From the IMG/VR virus record IMGVR_UViG_3300020478_000072, positions 1-23,060 of that record: a DNA stretch of 23,060 nt. One strand, given 5' to 3'. Each line of letters begins with the position of its first letter. The first letter of the stretch is position 1. This DNA comes from a virus. The translations under genes and the position numbers were made by a program. A model generated the notes under the pieces. That model was not told the DNA's origin, searched no databases, and saw nothing but the letters and a program-made list of their open reading frames with translations. This document shows positions 15,341-22,898 of this stretch, piece by piece.

Positions 15341-15919
15341 ATGACAATTGATAATAAACCCAAAAGAATACGAACTCCTGCCAAAAAAGAACACTATGTA
15401 AATAACAAAGTGTTTTTAGAGGCAATGATTGAGTATAAGAAGAAGTGTAAAGCAGCCAAAAAGAGAGGACGCAAAAATCCTCCTGTAACCAATTATATAG
15501 GCGAGTGCTTTTTAAAGATAGCAAACCATCTATCATATAGACCGAACTTTATTAATTACACATTTAGAGACGATATGATAAGTGATGGCATAGAAAATTG
15601 TTTGCAATATCTAGCAAACTTTAATCCAGAAAAATCTAAAAATCCATTTGCTTATTTTACACAAATAATATATTACGCATTTATACGAAGAATACAGAAA
15701 GAAAAGAAACAAACTACAATTAAACATAAACTAATCCAGGACGCAAATTATGATGATATGACTTTGCAACCAGGAGACGATAGAGAGTTTAAAAATCAGT
15801 TTACTGAATTTTTACAAAAGAATCTTCCAATGGAAGACGAAACAAAAGAAAAGAAAAAACCGAAACCGACAAAAAAACGAGTAAGAAAAGCGAAGGCGAA
15901 TTTAGAAGACTTTATATAA
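15341..15919 (+). CDS. 55: Late-transcription sigma factor, gp55-like
   Basis: 192 residues (T4 gp55: 185). Similarity runs from YVNNKVFLEAMIEYKK (T4: 'YVNNKELLQAIIDWK') through FRDDMISDGIENCLQYLANFNPEKSKNPFAYFTQIIYYAFIRRIQKEKK (T4: '[20 protein letters not shown]...[24 protein letters not shown]'), the sigma region 2-like part that reads TATAAATA. The C terminus is Lys-rich and ends in NLEDFI, in the position of the T4 'SLDFLYE' sliding-clamp-binding motif. It would direct host RNA polymerase to the late promoters seen at 8164, 8850 and 11517. It is expressed from its own sigma70-type promoter and overlaps no neighbour. Confidence 0.93.
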   Translation: MTIDNKPKRIRTPAKKEHYVNNKVFLEAMIEYKKKCKAAKKRGRKNPPVTNYIGECFLKIANHLSYRPNFINYTFRDDMISDGIENCLQYLANFNPEKSKNPFAYFTQIIYYAFIRRIQKEKKQTTIKHKLIQDANYDDMTLQPGDDREFKNQFTEFLQKNLPMEDETKEKKKPKPTKKRVRKAKANLEDFI

Positions 15920-15920
15920 T

Positions 15921-16979
15921 ATGAAAATAGCATTATTGAACGACACCCATTTCGGTGCTAGAAATGATAATCCTGCGTTTGTAAAATACTTTAATAGATT
16001 TTATGATGAAATCTTTTTTCCGTATATAATACAAAACGACATCAAAACATTAATCCATTTAGGCGATGTTGTTGATAGACGAAAGTTTATTAACTTCAAT
16101 ACTGCTCATAACTTCCAAGAAAACTTTTGGAAAAGATTATGGGACTTAAAAATAGATACACATATTATACTAGGTAACCACGACACATATTATAAGAATA
16201 CAAACAAAGTAAATTTCACACACTTAATCAAAACCTTTGATGGACAAAATGAACCTTGGATATATGAGAAACCGACAACGGTTAACTTTGATGGTTTAGA
16301 TGTATTATTATTACCTTGGATATGTCCTGAAACAGAAGAAGAAAGTATATACGAGATTGATAACTCACACGCCGAAGTTGCTATGGGTCATTTAGAAATT
16401 AAAGGTTTTGAAATGCACAAAGGACACTTCCAAGATGTTGGTTTAGATATGAATCAATTTAAAAGATTTGACAAAGTATTATCAGGACACTATCATAGAA
16501 AATCAGATAACGGAACAATATATTATTTAGGAACTCAATATGAAATAACTTGGTCAGATTATCAATGTCCAAAAGGGTTTCATATATTTGATACAGATAC
16601 AAGAGAACTAACTAGAATACCAAATCCACTTACTATGTTTGAAAAGATTATATACAATGATACAAAACAAAGTTATACTAATATGGATATATCAAAGTAT
16701 AAAGATAAACATTTAAAAGTTATAGTAGAAGAAAAAACAGACACAACACAATTTGGAGAATTTGTTGATAGATTACATAATGAAATTAACACATACGAAG
16801 TTAATGTTATAGAAGATAGTTATAATATCAATTCTACTGCCGATGTTAATATCATAGACCAAGGAGAAGATACTTTAACTTTCTTACAAAATTATATTAA
16901 TAGTTTAGATACTGAACTAGATAAGGCAAGAATAAACTCTATAATGAAAGATTTTTACCAAGAGGTACAAGAGAAGTAG
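15921..16979 (+). CDS. 47: Recombination nuclease subunit gp47 (Mre11-like)
   Basis: 352 residues (T4: 339). Calcineurin-like phosphoesterase motifs appear in order: D8-x-H10 (LLNDTHFG), IHLGDVVDRR (Asp49), ILGNHD (Asn86/His87), AMGHLE, and LSGHYHRKS. With gp46 it forms the Mre11-Rad50-type complex that resects DNA ends for UvsX/UvsY-dependent recombination. It begins one base after the gp55 stop. Its stop overlaps the GTG start of the next small gene (TAGTG). Confidence 0.97.
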   Translation: MKIALLNDTHFGARNDNPAFVKYFNRFYDEIFFPYIIQNDIKTLIHLGDVVDRRKFINFNTAHNFQENFWKRLWDLKIDTHIILGNHDTYYKNTNKVNFTHLIKTFDGQNEPWIYEKPTTVNFDGLDVLLLPWICPETEEESIYEIDNSHAEVAMGHLEIKGFEMHKGHFQDVGLDMNQFKRFDKVLSGHYHRKSDNGTIYYLGTQYEITWSDYQCPKGFHIFDTDTRELTRIPNPLTMFEKIIYNDTKQSYTNMDISKYKDKHLKVIVEEKTDTTQFGEFVDRLHNEINTYEVNVIEDSYNINSTADVNIIDQGEDTLTFLQNYINSLDTELDKARINSIMKDFYQEVQEK

Positions 16980-17239
16980 TGAAAACAATTATTCACATTA
17001 ATAAAAATGTTTTACAAAAGAATAACAAAAGAGGAACAAAACTTCCAGTTTGTAGAGTTGAACTAAAAGGAAAGACTTGGTATGGCAGTAAAGTTGATAT
17101 ATTAGGTCCTAGTGAAATGATTTATAGTCCAGATAAACCGAGAAAGTGTGGTGCGAGATTATGGATTGAAACCGATTCCGAGGTTGTTATTCATAATAAA
17201 ACAACATATAGAGAAATGACAAATGATAATATTTCATAA
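16979..17239 (+). CDS. Small conserved-type protein between gp47 and gp46
   Basis: 86 residues with a GTG start that overlaps the gp47 stop (TAGTG). The end overlaps the gp46 start by 17 bases. The sequence has KTIIHINKNVLQKNNKRG, then VCRVELKGKTWYGSKVDILGPSEMIYSPDKPRKCGARLWIETDSEV. I recall proteins with 'EILGPS.i.YSP.kPL.CGAR.WIET' between the 47 and 46 genes of marine T4-like phages, without known function. Its lock-step position suggests a partner or regulator of the nuclease complex; this is inference. Beta-rich by eye, two cysteines, no membrane segment. Confidence 0.75.
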   Translation: MKTIIHINKNVLQKNNKRGTKLPVCRVELKGKTWYGSKVDILGPSEMIYSPDKPRKCGARLWIETDSEVVIHNKTTYREMTNDNIS

Positions 17240-18938
17240 TATAACCTGGAAGAACTTTTTATCAACAGGTAATACTCCTATAAGTGTTAATCTAGCAGAA
17301 AAACCTACAACATTAATTATTGGAACTAATGGGTCAGGTAAATCAACATTGTTAGACGCAATATGTTTTGCTTTGTTTAATAAACCATTTAGAATTATTA
17401 AGAAAGACCAGATGGTCAATACGATTAATAATGCTGATACCGTAGTAGAATTAAACTTTAGTGTAGGTCCTAAAAAGTATAAAGTTGTTAGAGGAATTAA
17501 ACCTAATGTATTTGAAATATACCAAGACGGAATTTTAATTAACCAAGACGCAAGTACTATAGACTATCAAAAACATTTAGAAAAAAATATAATGAAACTA
17601 AACTATAGGTCCTTTTGTCAAGTTGTTATTTTAGGGTCTTCTTTATATGAACCATTTATGAAGATGAGAGCAAGGAATCGTAGAGAAGTAATTGAAGAAA
17701 TATTAGATATTAAAGTATTTCAAAATATGAACTACTTATTAAAGAGCAAACAAAACGATTTAACAAAAGACATTACTACATTAAGACATCAAGTAGATTT
17801 GATTGAGAATAAAGTTGAACTACAAGAGAAACATTATAATGAATTACAAGGTAGAGATACAGACGCTATATCTAAAAAGAAAGAAGACATAGAAAAAGCA
17901 CATAGTCATAAGAGAGATTATATGACTAGAATAGAAAGTCTTAATAAAGAACTTAATGAGAACGAACAGAAATTATTAGGCAAGACAAAGACAAAAGATA
18001 AGTTTACACAATTACATAAGTTAGAAGCAAAGATAGACCAGAACTTAAAGACACATAAGAAGACATTAAAGTTTTTTGAAGACAATACTAGTTGTCCTAC
18101 TTGTACACAGGAGATAGAACAAGGTTTTAGACAGACAAAGATTAGTGAGGAGAAAGACGCTGTATCTAAATTACAAGATGGTTATAAAAAACTATTAACA
18201 GAAATAACTAATACAGAAGAAGAAATATTAGGATTTGATAACATTGCACAAAAAGTTAGAACTATAGAAACTAATGTTGCAAAACTAACTACTTCTATTG
18301 ATGAGATTAAAAGACATACAGATAGAATACAAGATGAGATAGATAGATTATCAGTTGAGGATGCTGGCGGCCTAAATATAAAAGAAGAAATTGCTAAACT
18401 AAAAAGAGAATTAGTTGACGCAAAAGTACAAAGAGATAATGTTATTGAGGAGAAAAAATATATTGATATATTGAGACAGATAGTAGACGATAGTGGAGCA
18501 AGAGCACAAATTATTAAAAAGTATTTACCGATTATGAATACTTTAATTAATAACTATTTACAAGCTATGGACTTCTTTGTATCATTCCATTTAGATGAAG
18601 AATTTAACGAAACGGTTAAGAGCAGACATATGGACTCCTTTAACTACAATAACTTTAGTGAAGGTGAAAAGATGAGAATAGACCTTGCATTATTATTTAC
18701 TTGGAGAAGTATTGCAAAAATGAAAAATAGTGTTAATACAAACTTACTAATATTAGACGAGATATTTGATTCAAGTTTAGATGGACAAGGAACAGATGAC
18801 TTCTTTAAAATTATTAAGACACTATCAAAAGAAAACATCTTTATCATATCACATAAAGGAGATATAATGTTTGATAAATTTACTAATATAATTAAATTTG
18901 AAAAGTACCAAAACTTTACGAGGATAGCAAATGTCTAA
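17223..18938 (+). CDS. 46: Recombination nuclease subunit gp46 (Rad50-like ATPase)
   Basis: 571 residues (T4: 560). SMC/Rad50-type ABC ATPase with the N-terminal ATP lobe (Walker A GTNGSGKST, 34-42), a long coiled coil (about 170-420) interrupted by the zinc-hook CPTC (Cys291/Cys294), and the C-terminal lobe with signature FSEGEKM (478-484), Walker B LLILDE (508-513), D-loop SLDG and switch His544. It powers DNA end processing with gp47. The start is embedded in the preceding small gene, and the end overlaps the deformylase start by 8 bases. Confidence 0.97.
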   Translation: MIIFHNITWKNFLSTGNTPISVNLAEKPTTLIIGTNGSGKSTLLDAICFALFNKPFRIIKKDQMVNTINNADTVVELNFSVGPKKYKVVRGIKPNVFEIYQDGILINQDASTIDYQKHLEKNIMKLNYRSFCQVVILGSSLYEPFMKMRARNRREVIEEILDIKVFQNMNYLLKSKQNDLTKDITTLRHQVDLIENKVELQEKHYNELQGRDTDAISKKKEDIEKAHSHKRDYMTRIESLNKELNENEQKLLGKTKTKDKFTQLHKLEAKIDQNLKTHKKTLKFFEDNTSCPTCTQEIEQGFRQTKISEEKDAVSKLQDGYKKLLTEITNTEEEILGFDNIAQKVRTIETNVAKLTTSIDEIKRHTDRIQDEIDRLSVEDAGGLNIKEEIAKLKRELVDAKVQRDNVIEEKKYIDILRQIVDDSGARAQIIKKYLPIMNTLINNYLQAMDFFVSFHLDEEFNETVKSRHMDSFNYNNFSEGEKMRIDLALLFTWRSIAKMKNSVNTNLLILDEIFDSSLDGQGTDDFFKIIKTLSKENIFIISHKGDIMFDKFTNIIKFEKYQNFTRIANV

Positions 18939-19749
18939 AAAAACAAGAAGACCAATGACGGTTGAAGAAGAAGAAAAATTTAAAGATGAAATGATGGCGA
19001 TGGCAGATAAACAATTAAAAGAAGGTACTCCAGATACGCAAGAAGGCGTGTGGGAAGATACAACCAACATCAAAGAAAAATTAGAAAAACAAGCAGAAGA
19101 GAATAAAATTTTGCAAGAAGTACCAGTAGAAGATATACCTTACGAAGTAAGAGACGGAGTTAATCCACAGACATTTAATAAACAATTAATAGAACCAGCT
19201 AATCCTATGTTAAGGACTCCTGTTGCACCTTATAAAGATGAACTACTTAAAGAGTTTGGTATTAAAGATAGAAAAGAATTAGTAGCTAGTATGTTTGAAC
19301 TTATGCACAAATATGGTGGAATAGGTTTGAGTGCGATACAAGTAGGATTACCTTTTAATATGTTTGTTGCAGGTGACCATCAATCAATTGAAAAAGGTAT
19401 GAAACTTGCGATGTTTAATCCTGTAATATTATCAACTAGTGAAGAAACGGTTATGATGAAAGAAGGTTGTTTAACTTTTCCTTTCTTATTCATTAACATT
19501 GTTAGACCTAGAAAATGTGTTATGAAATACGAAGATGAAAATGGCGATTTAAAAGAAGCACATTTAGATGGTATGATGAGTAGAGTATGCCAACACGAAT
19601 ACGACCATCAAGCAGGAATACTAATGCCAATGAAAGTTAGTAAAATGAAACTAGACTTGGCATATAAAAAAGCAGAAAAAGAAATGACAAAGTGGAGACG
19701 ATATAAGAAACAAATGGAAAAATCAAAACCACAAAAGGTGAGTAAATAA
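18931..19749 (+). CDS. def: Peptide deformylase with N-terminal extension
   Basis: 272 residues. All three deformylase motifs are present: GGIGLSAIQVG (129-139; usual GxGLAAxQ), EGCLTFP (178-184; usual EGCLS, with the metal-ligand Cys180) and QHEYDH (221-226) with the metal His and catalytic Glu. It should remove formyl groups from nascent proteins. Residues 1 to about 85 are an extra charged, mostly helical region absent from ordinary deformylases (about 170 residues) and from the small phage forms. A Lys-rich C-terminal helix follows the catalytic core. It starts inside the end of gp46 with a GAGGA ribosome-binding site. A phage deformylase may help maintain host proteins, but its target is not shown. 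Confidence 0.93.
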   Translation: MSKKTRRPMTVEEEEKFKDEMMAMADKQLKEGTPDTQEGVWEDTTNIKEKLEKQAEENKILQEVPVEDIPYEVRDGVNPQTFNKQLIEPANPMLRTPVAPYKDELLKEFGIKDRKELVASMFELMHKYGGIGLSAIQVGLPFNMFVAGDHQSIEKGMKLAMFNPVILSTSEETVMMKEGCLTFPFLFINIVRPRKCVMKYEDENGDLKEAHLDGMMSRVCQHEYDHQAGILMPMKVSKMKLDLAYKKAEKEMTKWRRYKKQMEKSKPQKVSK

Positions 19750-20231
19750 TGGTTGAAATAATTAATGACATATCACAAATAAAAGATTTTGATTCTTTTA
19801 AACACGATGGTTTTGAAACAGGTTTATTAAATGTTGATAATACAGCGTTTGATGATACAAGATGGCCTCCGTTAAAGAAAGAGTTTTTAAACGATAAAGC
19901 AAAACAAGAAATAGAAAAGATTAAAGCTCAATTAGAACCAATTTTTAAAAAGAGATACAATAATATAAAATTAAGAAATACTGGTATCTGGCAAGGTTAT
20001 GTTGAAGGTGTACGAGGTAATGTTATAGTCTACCTAGATAAGGCACCATATACTACAGATAACTTTATTGAGGTAACAGCACTAGACAGATGTAAAATAT
20101 TTCCAGAACAAGGAGAATATGTTTGGTTTAACGATAACATAAAATTTCATAGAAGATTTAACAACGATGAGGTAAATAATATAAGGTTTATATACTTTGA
20201 TTATAAATTGACCAATGACAATGATGAGTGA
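19749..20231 (+). CDS. Hypothetical protein, possible divergent beta-helix (DSBH) fold
   Basis: 160 residues. Not firmly recognised. The C-terminal half (GIWQGYVEG, NVIVYLDKAPYTTDNFIEVTALDRCKIFP, GEYVWFNDNIKFHRRF, IRFIYFDYKL) has the strand rhythm of a double-stranded beta-helix, with a His in the distal-ligand position (FHRR) and a following Arg (NIRF). The H-x-D pair of active 2OG oxygenases is missing, so it may be inactive or another cupin-like protein. It overlaps the deformylase stop by one base and the following fusion gene by 17 bases, so it is translated as part of the accessory operon. Confidence 0.6.
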   Translation: MVEIINDISQIKDFDSFKHDGFETGLLNVDNTAFDDTRWPPLKKEFLNDKAKQEIEKIKAQLEPIFKKRYNNIKLRNTGIWQGYVEGVRGNVIVYLDKAPYTTDNFIEVTALDRCKIFPEQGEYVWFNDNIKFHRRFNNDEVNNIRFIYFDYKLTNDNDE

Positions 20232-21417
20232 TAAAGACTTGCAAGAGTACGAAGATAATATTAAAATGATGAAAGAAAAGGAAATGAAACCTTGGCAAAA
20301 AGGATTTGATTTAGATTATCTAAAGAAGTTAGAAAAGAATTTTAATAGTTATAACAAGTATGCTCAACACGAATTAAGTAAGTTTAAAAAGAACAATATT
20401 GCTGAAGCATTGAGTAGAGATAATATTCAATTAATAGGTCCAGCACTTATCCACGCAGAAGAAACAAAGAGTAAAGTAAATATATGGATGTTTCCAGGAG
20501 TACTTTTAGGTACGAAGTATCCAGGAGACTTACACATTAAACATTTAGGTTATACAGACGAACAAGATAGAAAGAATATTATCACAACATTAACAGAAGA
20601 TATAAGATACATAACTAAAAATGTATGGTTATATATTAATGAAGAAAATCCTAACGATAAAGATATTGCTGAAAAAGCAGGATTTAAAAAAGTAGGTGCC
20701 AAATACAATTCAGTTGCAGATTTGATTGGTGTTTATTTTAAAGATTCTAATAGTGCTTTAGAAGATAGACAACACCCACATATTCCAACTTACGAAAAAT
20801 ATACATTAAAACCACTTGACCTAGACTTCACAAAAATAGTACCAAAACTTGCAAAACAATTAGAAGAAAAATCACTAGAGTTTACCAATCACTATTCAAA
20901 CTATAATAAAGAAAAAGCTTGGAGTGCTATATCATTAAGAGGTTATAGTCCTGATTGGAGATTTATTACCAAACCAGTAGAAATGAATAAGAAGTGGCAA
21001 GAAGAAAATAAAGATGAAAAATTTGAATTACAAGATACAGAATTAAGAAAAGAGTTTCCATTAGTTGAAGATATACTATCTTCATTTAAAACTGAAATAC
21101 ATAGAGTTAGATTTATGAACTTAAAACCAGGTGATGGAGAACTTGAAAGACATACAGACCAAGTTGATCCAGACCTAGGAATATCAAATGGAAGATTAAT
21201 GAGATTACATATTCCTATTGTAACCAATTCAAAAGTAGAGTTTACAAGTTGGGGTACAACAGGAAGTAAAACAATTGTTAATATGGAAGAAGGACATTGT
21301 TGGTATTTGGATATAAGAAAACCACATAGAGCAATCAATGGTGGAAATTCTTGGAGAACTCATTTAGTTATAGATGTAGTTGCTAATGAACAAGTGAGAG
21401 GATTACTATGCACATAA
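20215..21417 (+). CDS. GNAT-like / aspartyl(asparaginyl) beta-hydroxylase fusion
   Basis: 400 residues. The C-terminal domain (about 200-400) carries the aspartyl/asparaginyl beta-hydroxylase signature: RVRFMNLKPGDGELERHTD (Fe ligands H313 and D315), RLHIPIVTN, an acidic MEEGHCWYLD, KPHRAINGG (distal H371) and RTHLVIDV (Arg381). The N-terminal part (about 70-178) looks like an acetyltransferase fold, best at NVWLYINEENPNDKDIAEKAGFKKVGA, a GNAT-type helix-plus-'AGF' strand. The hydroxylase family acts on Asp, Asn or Arg side chains or free amino-acid derivatives. Several ATGs cluster at the start (20215, 20221, 20224) and none has a clear ribosome-binding site, so the exact start is uncertain. 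Translation is coupled to the upstream gene. Confidence 0.82.
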   Translation: MTMMSDKDLQEYEDNIKMMKEKEMKPWQKGFDLDYLKKLEKNFNSYNKYAQHELSKFKKNNIAEALSRDNIQLIGPALIHAEETKSKVNIWMFPGVLLGTKYPGDLHIKHLGYTDEQDRKNIITTLTEDIRYITKNVWLYINEENPNDKDIAEKAGFKKVGAKYNSVADLIGVYFKDSNSALEDRQHPHIPTYEKYTLKPLDLDFTKIVPKLAKQLEEKSLEFTNHYSNYNKEKAWSAISLRGYSPDWRFITKPVEMNKKWQEENKDEKFELQDTELRKEFPLVEDILSSFKTEIHRVRFMNLKPGDGELERHTDQVDPDLGISNGRLMRLHIPIVTNSKVEFTSWGTTGSKTIVNMEEGHCWYLDIRKPHRAINGGNSWRTHLVIDVVANEQVRGLLCT

Positions 21418-22322
21418 CACCAGTAGATTATAGAGAAGGTATATACTGGAAACGAGACGACTTATTTAAACCATTTGGAGATTATGAAGTTAATGGTGGT
21501 AAAGTAAGACAGGCATTAAAATTATTTGAAACAAAATTAGACGATATAAGAAACAAACATAATAACGGAGTTATAACTGCCGCTTCAGTACACTCTCCAC
21601 AATCAGCAAACATAGGTAAAGTGGCACAGAAATATGGTGTAAAATGTATTGCCGCTGTAGGTGGAACTAAACCAGAAAATTTAGATAAACTTCCTCAAAT
21701 GAGATTAACAAAACATTATGGTTGTGAAATTAGAATAGTTGCAGGCCACGGAATGACTGCCGTTATTCACGCAAGGATGAAAGATATAGCTAAAGAAACT
21801 GGTTATATGCCTATTGAAATGGGTGAGTTATTAAAAACAAATCCAAAAGAAGTATTTGAAGCAACAGCAGAACAAGTACAAAATATACCAGATGAGTTAG
21901 ATAATCTTATTATACCTACAGGTGTTGCAATTCAAACTGCTGGAATTTTAATTGGACTTAAAAGATACAATAAGAAAGTAAAGCGTATTGTTTGTGTATG
22001 TGTAGGTCCTACAAGAGAAAAGAAACTTGCAGGTTATTTTAAAGATGTTTATGAAGATGATATAAAAAACTATCATCCATTTGAAATGATTGCTCATAAG
22101 GCACCTTATTCAAAATCTATGAACTTTAAAATTGAAGGAGAATACATTGATGATATTTACGAAGGTAAAGCATACGATTGGTTGTTAAAGAATATAGATT
22201 ATAAGAAAGAAAAAACTATGATGTGGTTAGTGGGTAAAAGACCAAGAACGGATGAGATAGAACATTTAATATCAGAAAAGAAGATTATTGAAAATGAAAC
22301 ACGCAACAATAGAAGACTTTGA
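21408..22322 (+). CDS. PLP-dependent ACC deaminase / D-cysteine desulfhydrase-like enzyme
   Basis: 304 residues. Fold type II (tryptophan synthase beta-like) PLP enzyme: WKRDDLF and NGGKVRQAL with the Schiff-base Lys32, the asparagine loop as HSPQSANIGKVAQKYG (62-77), the phosphate-binding region PTGVAIQTAG (170-179, replacing the usual Gly-rich 'SGGT'), and the terminal YEGKAYDWLL typical of this subfamily. Relatives deaminate 1-aminocyclopropane-1-carboxylate or desulfhydrate D-cysteine. It is slightly shorter than cellular relatives (about 330), and the changed phosphate loop makes the exact activity uncertain. It overlaps the hydroxylase fusion by 10 bases, behind GAGAGGA. Confidence 0.8.
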   Translation: MHITPVDYREGIYWKRDDLFKPFGDYEVNGGKVRQALKLFETKLDDIRNKHNNGVITAASVHSPQSANIGKVAQKYGVKCIAAVGGTKPENLDKLPQMRLTKHYGCEIRIVAGHGMTAVIHARMKDIAKETGYMPIEMGELLKTNPKEVFEATAEQVQNIPDELDNLIIPTGVAIQTAGILIGLKRYNKKVKRIVCVCVGPTREKKLAGYFKDVYEDDIKNYHPFEMIAHKAPYSKSMNFKIEGEYIDDIYEGKAYDWLLKNIDYKKEKTMMWLVGKRPRTDEIEHLISEKKIIENETRNNRRL

Positions 22323-22722
22323 TACAATTAAAAATATCTTCAAAGGATATAGAGATATATTTCCTTATTTAAGATTTGATAGTTTAAAGAATAAGGTTGA
22401 AGAAGGTAAAGTTATATACGATTCGGGTGTAGTTATAACTTATAATAAGTACAAAAGAAACCAGAAACTAGGTAATGTACAAGCTAAAAAAGGTGATATA
22501 GTTATACAAGAGATAGTAAAAGAGGAAGCTGGTAATAGCGTAGAGGTATTTAAGAGATTTGCAGATTTCGTAAAAGAAGATATTTGGTTAACCGTTAGAA
22601 GGGATAATCAAAAAGCTAAAAGGTTTTACGATAAGGTAGGTATGAAGGTAGTAGGTGAGGTTGTATGGTCTAAAGGAACCTTGATGGGAGATGTGTATAA
22701 GTACAGCATATTGACAAATTAA
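22294..22722 (+). CDS. GNAT-family N-acetyltransferase
   Basis: 142 residues from ATG 22294; the frame extends to an upstream TTG, but MKHATIEDFDTI is the usual GNAT opening. Residues 97-121 (IWLTVRRDNQKAKRFYDKVGMKVVGE) are the characteristic beta5-alpha4 region, where a conserved Asn and Tyr assist acetyl transfer. The acetyl-CoA loop (around EEAGNSV, 78-83) is degenerate. The substrate is unknown. The gene overlaps the PLP enzyme by 29 bases and closes the accessory operon. Confidence 0.82.
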   Translation: MKHATIEDFDTIKNIFKGYRDIFPYLRFDSLKNKVEEGKVIYDSGVVITYNKYKRNQKLGNVQAKKGDIVIQEIVKEEAGNSVEVFKRFADFVKEDIWLTVRRDNQKAKRFYDKVGMKVVGEVVWSKGTLMGDVYKYSILTN

Positions 22723-22739
22723 TAGGAAGCTGATAATAT
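22711..22739 (+). promoter_or_regulatory. Sigma70-type promoter for the terminal small-gene cluster
   Basis: TTGACA (22711-22716), 17-base spacer, TAATAT (22734-22739). The promoter overlaps the end of the GNAT gene. Predicted start is about 22746, the first base of the next ATG, implying a leaderless message. Confidence 0.7.
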
Positions 22740-22745
22740 AGTAAT

Positions 22746-22898
22746 ATGATAAAAATAATAGATTATCTGATAGACAAATTAACCAAGTTAAGGAATAGAC
22801 TAGATAGAAATAACTTTGTATCTATGCCTTTAACAGATACACCACAGGACGAGTGGTTAAAAGGATATTGGAAATGGCGAAAGCAAAACAAAAAGTAA
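22746..22898 (+). CDS. Small hypothetical protein (50 aa)
   Basis: Starts at ATG 22746 and ends at TAA 22896-22898. The sequence begins MIKIIDYLIDKLTKLRNRLD, an amphipathic basic helix, and ends with DEWLKGYWKWRKQNKK, a Trp-rich basic tail. No ribosome-binding site is seen; it would be leaderless from the promoter at 22711. The highly basic, Trp-rich composition suggests nucleic-acid or ribosome binding, but no family is recognised. Its 3' end overlaps the next small gene by 25 bases. Too short to be certain it is expressed. Confidence 0.55.
   Translation: MIKIIDYLIDKLTKLRNRLDRNNFVSMPLTDTPQDEWLKGYWKWRKQNKK

Noticed and set aside
15189-15341. tRNA or CRISPR in the largest intergenic gap
   Set aside because: No cloverleaf, no CCA-adjacent acceptor stem and no repeated units; only the hairpin and promoters described.
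20943-21338. 131-codon minus-strand open frame
   Set aside because: Antisense to the conserved hydroxylase domain, with no recognisable motif or start signals.
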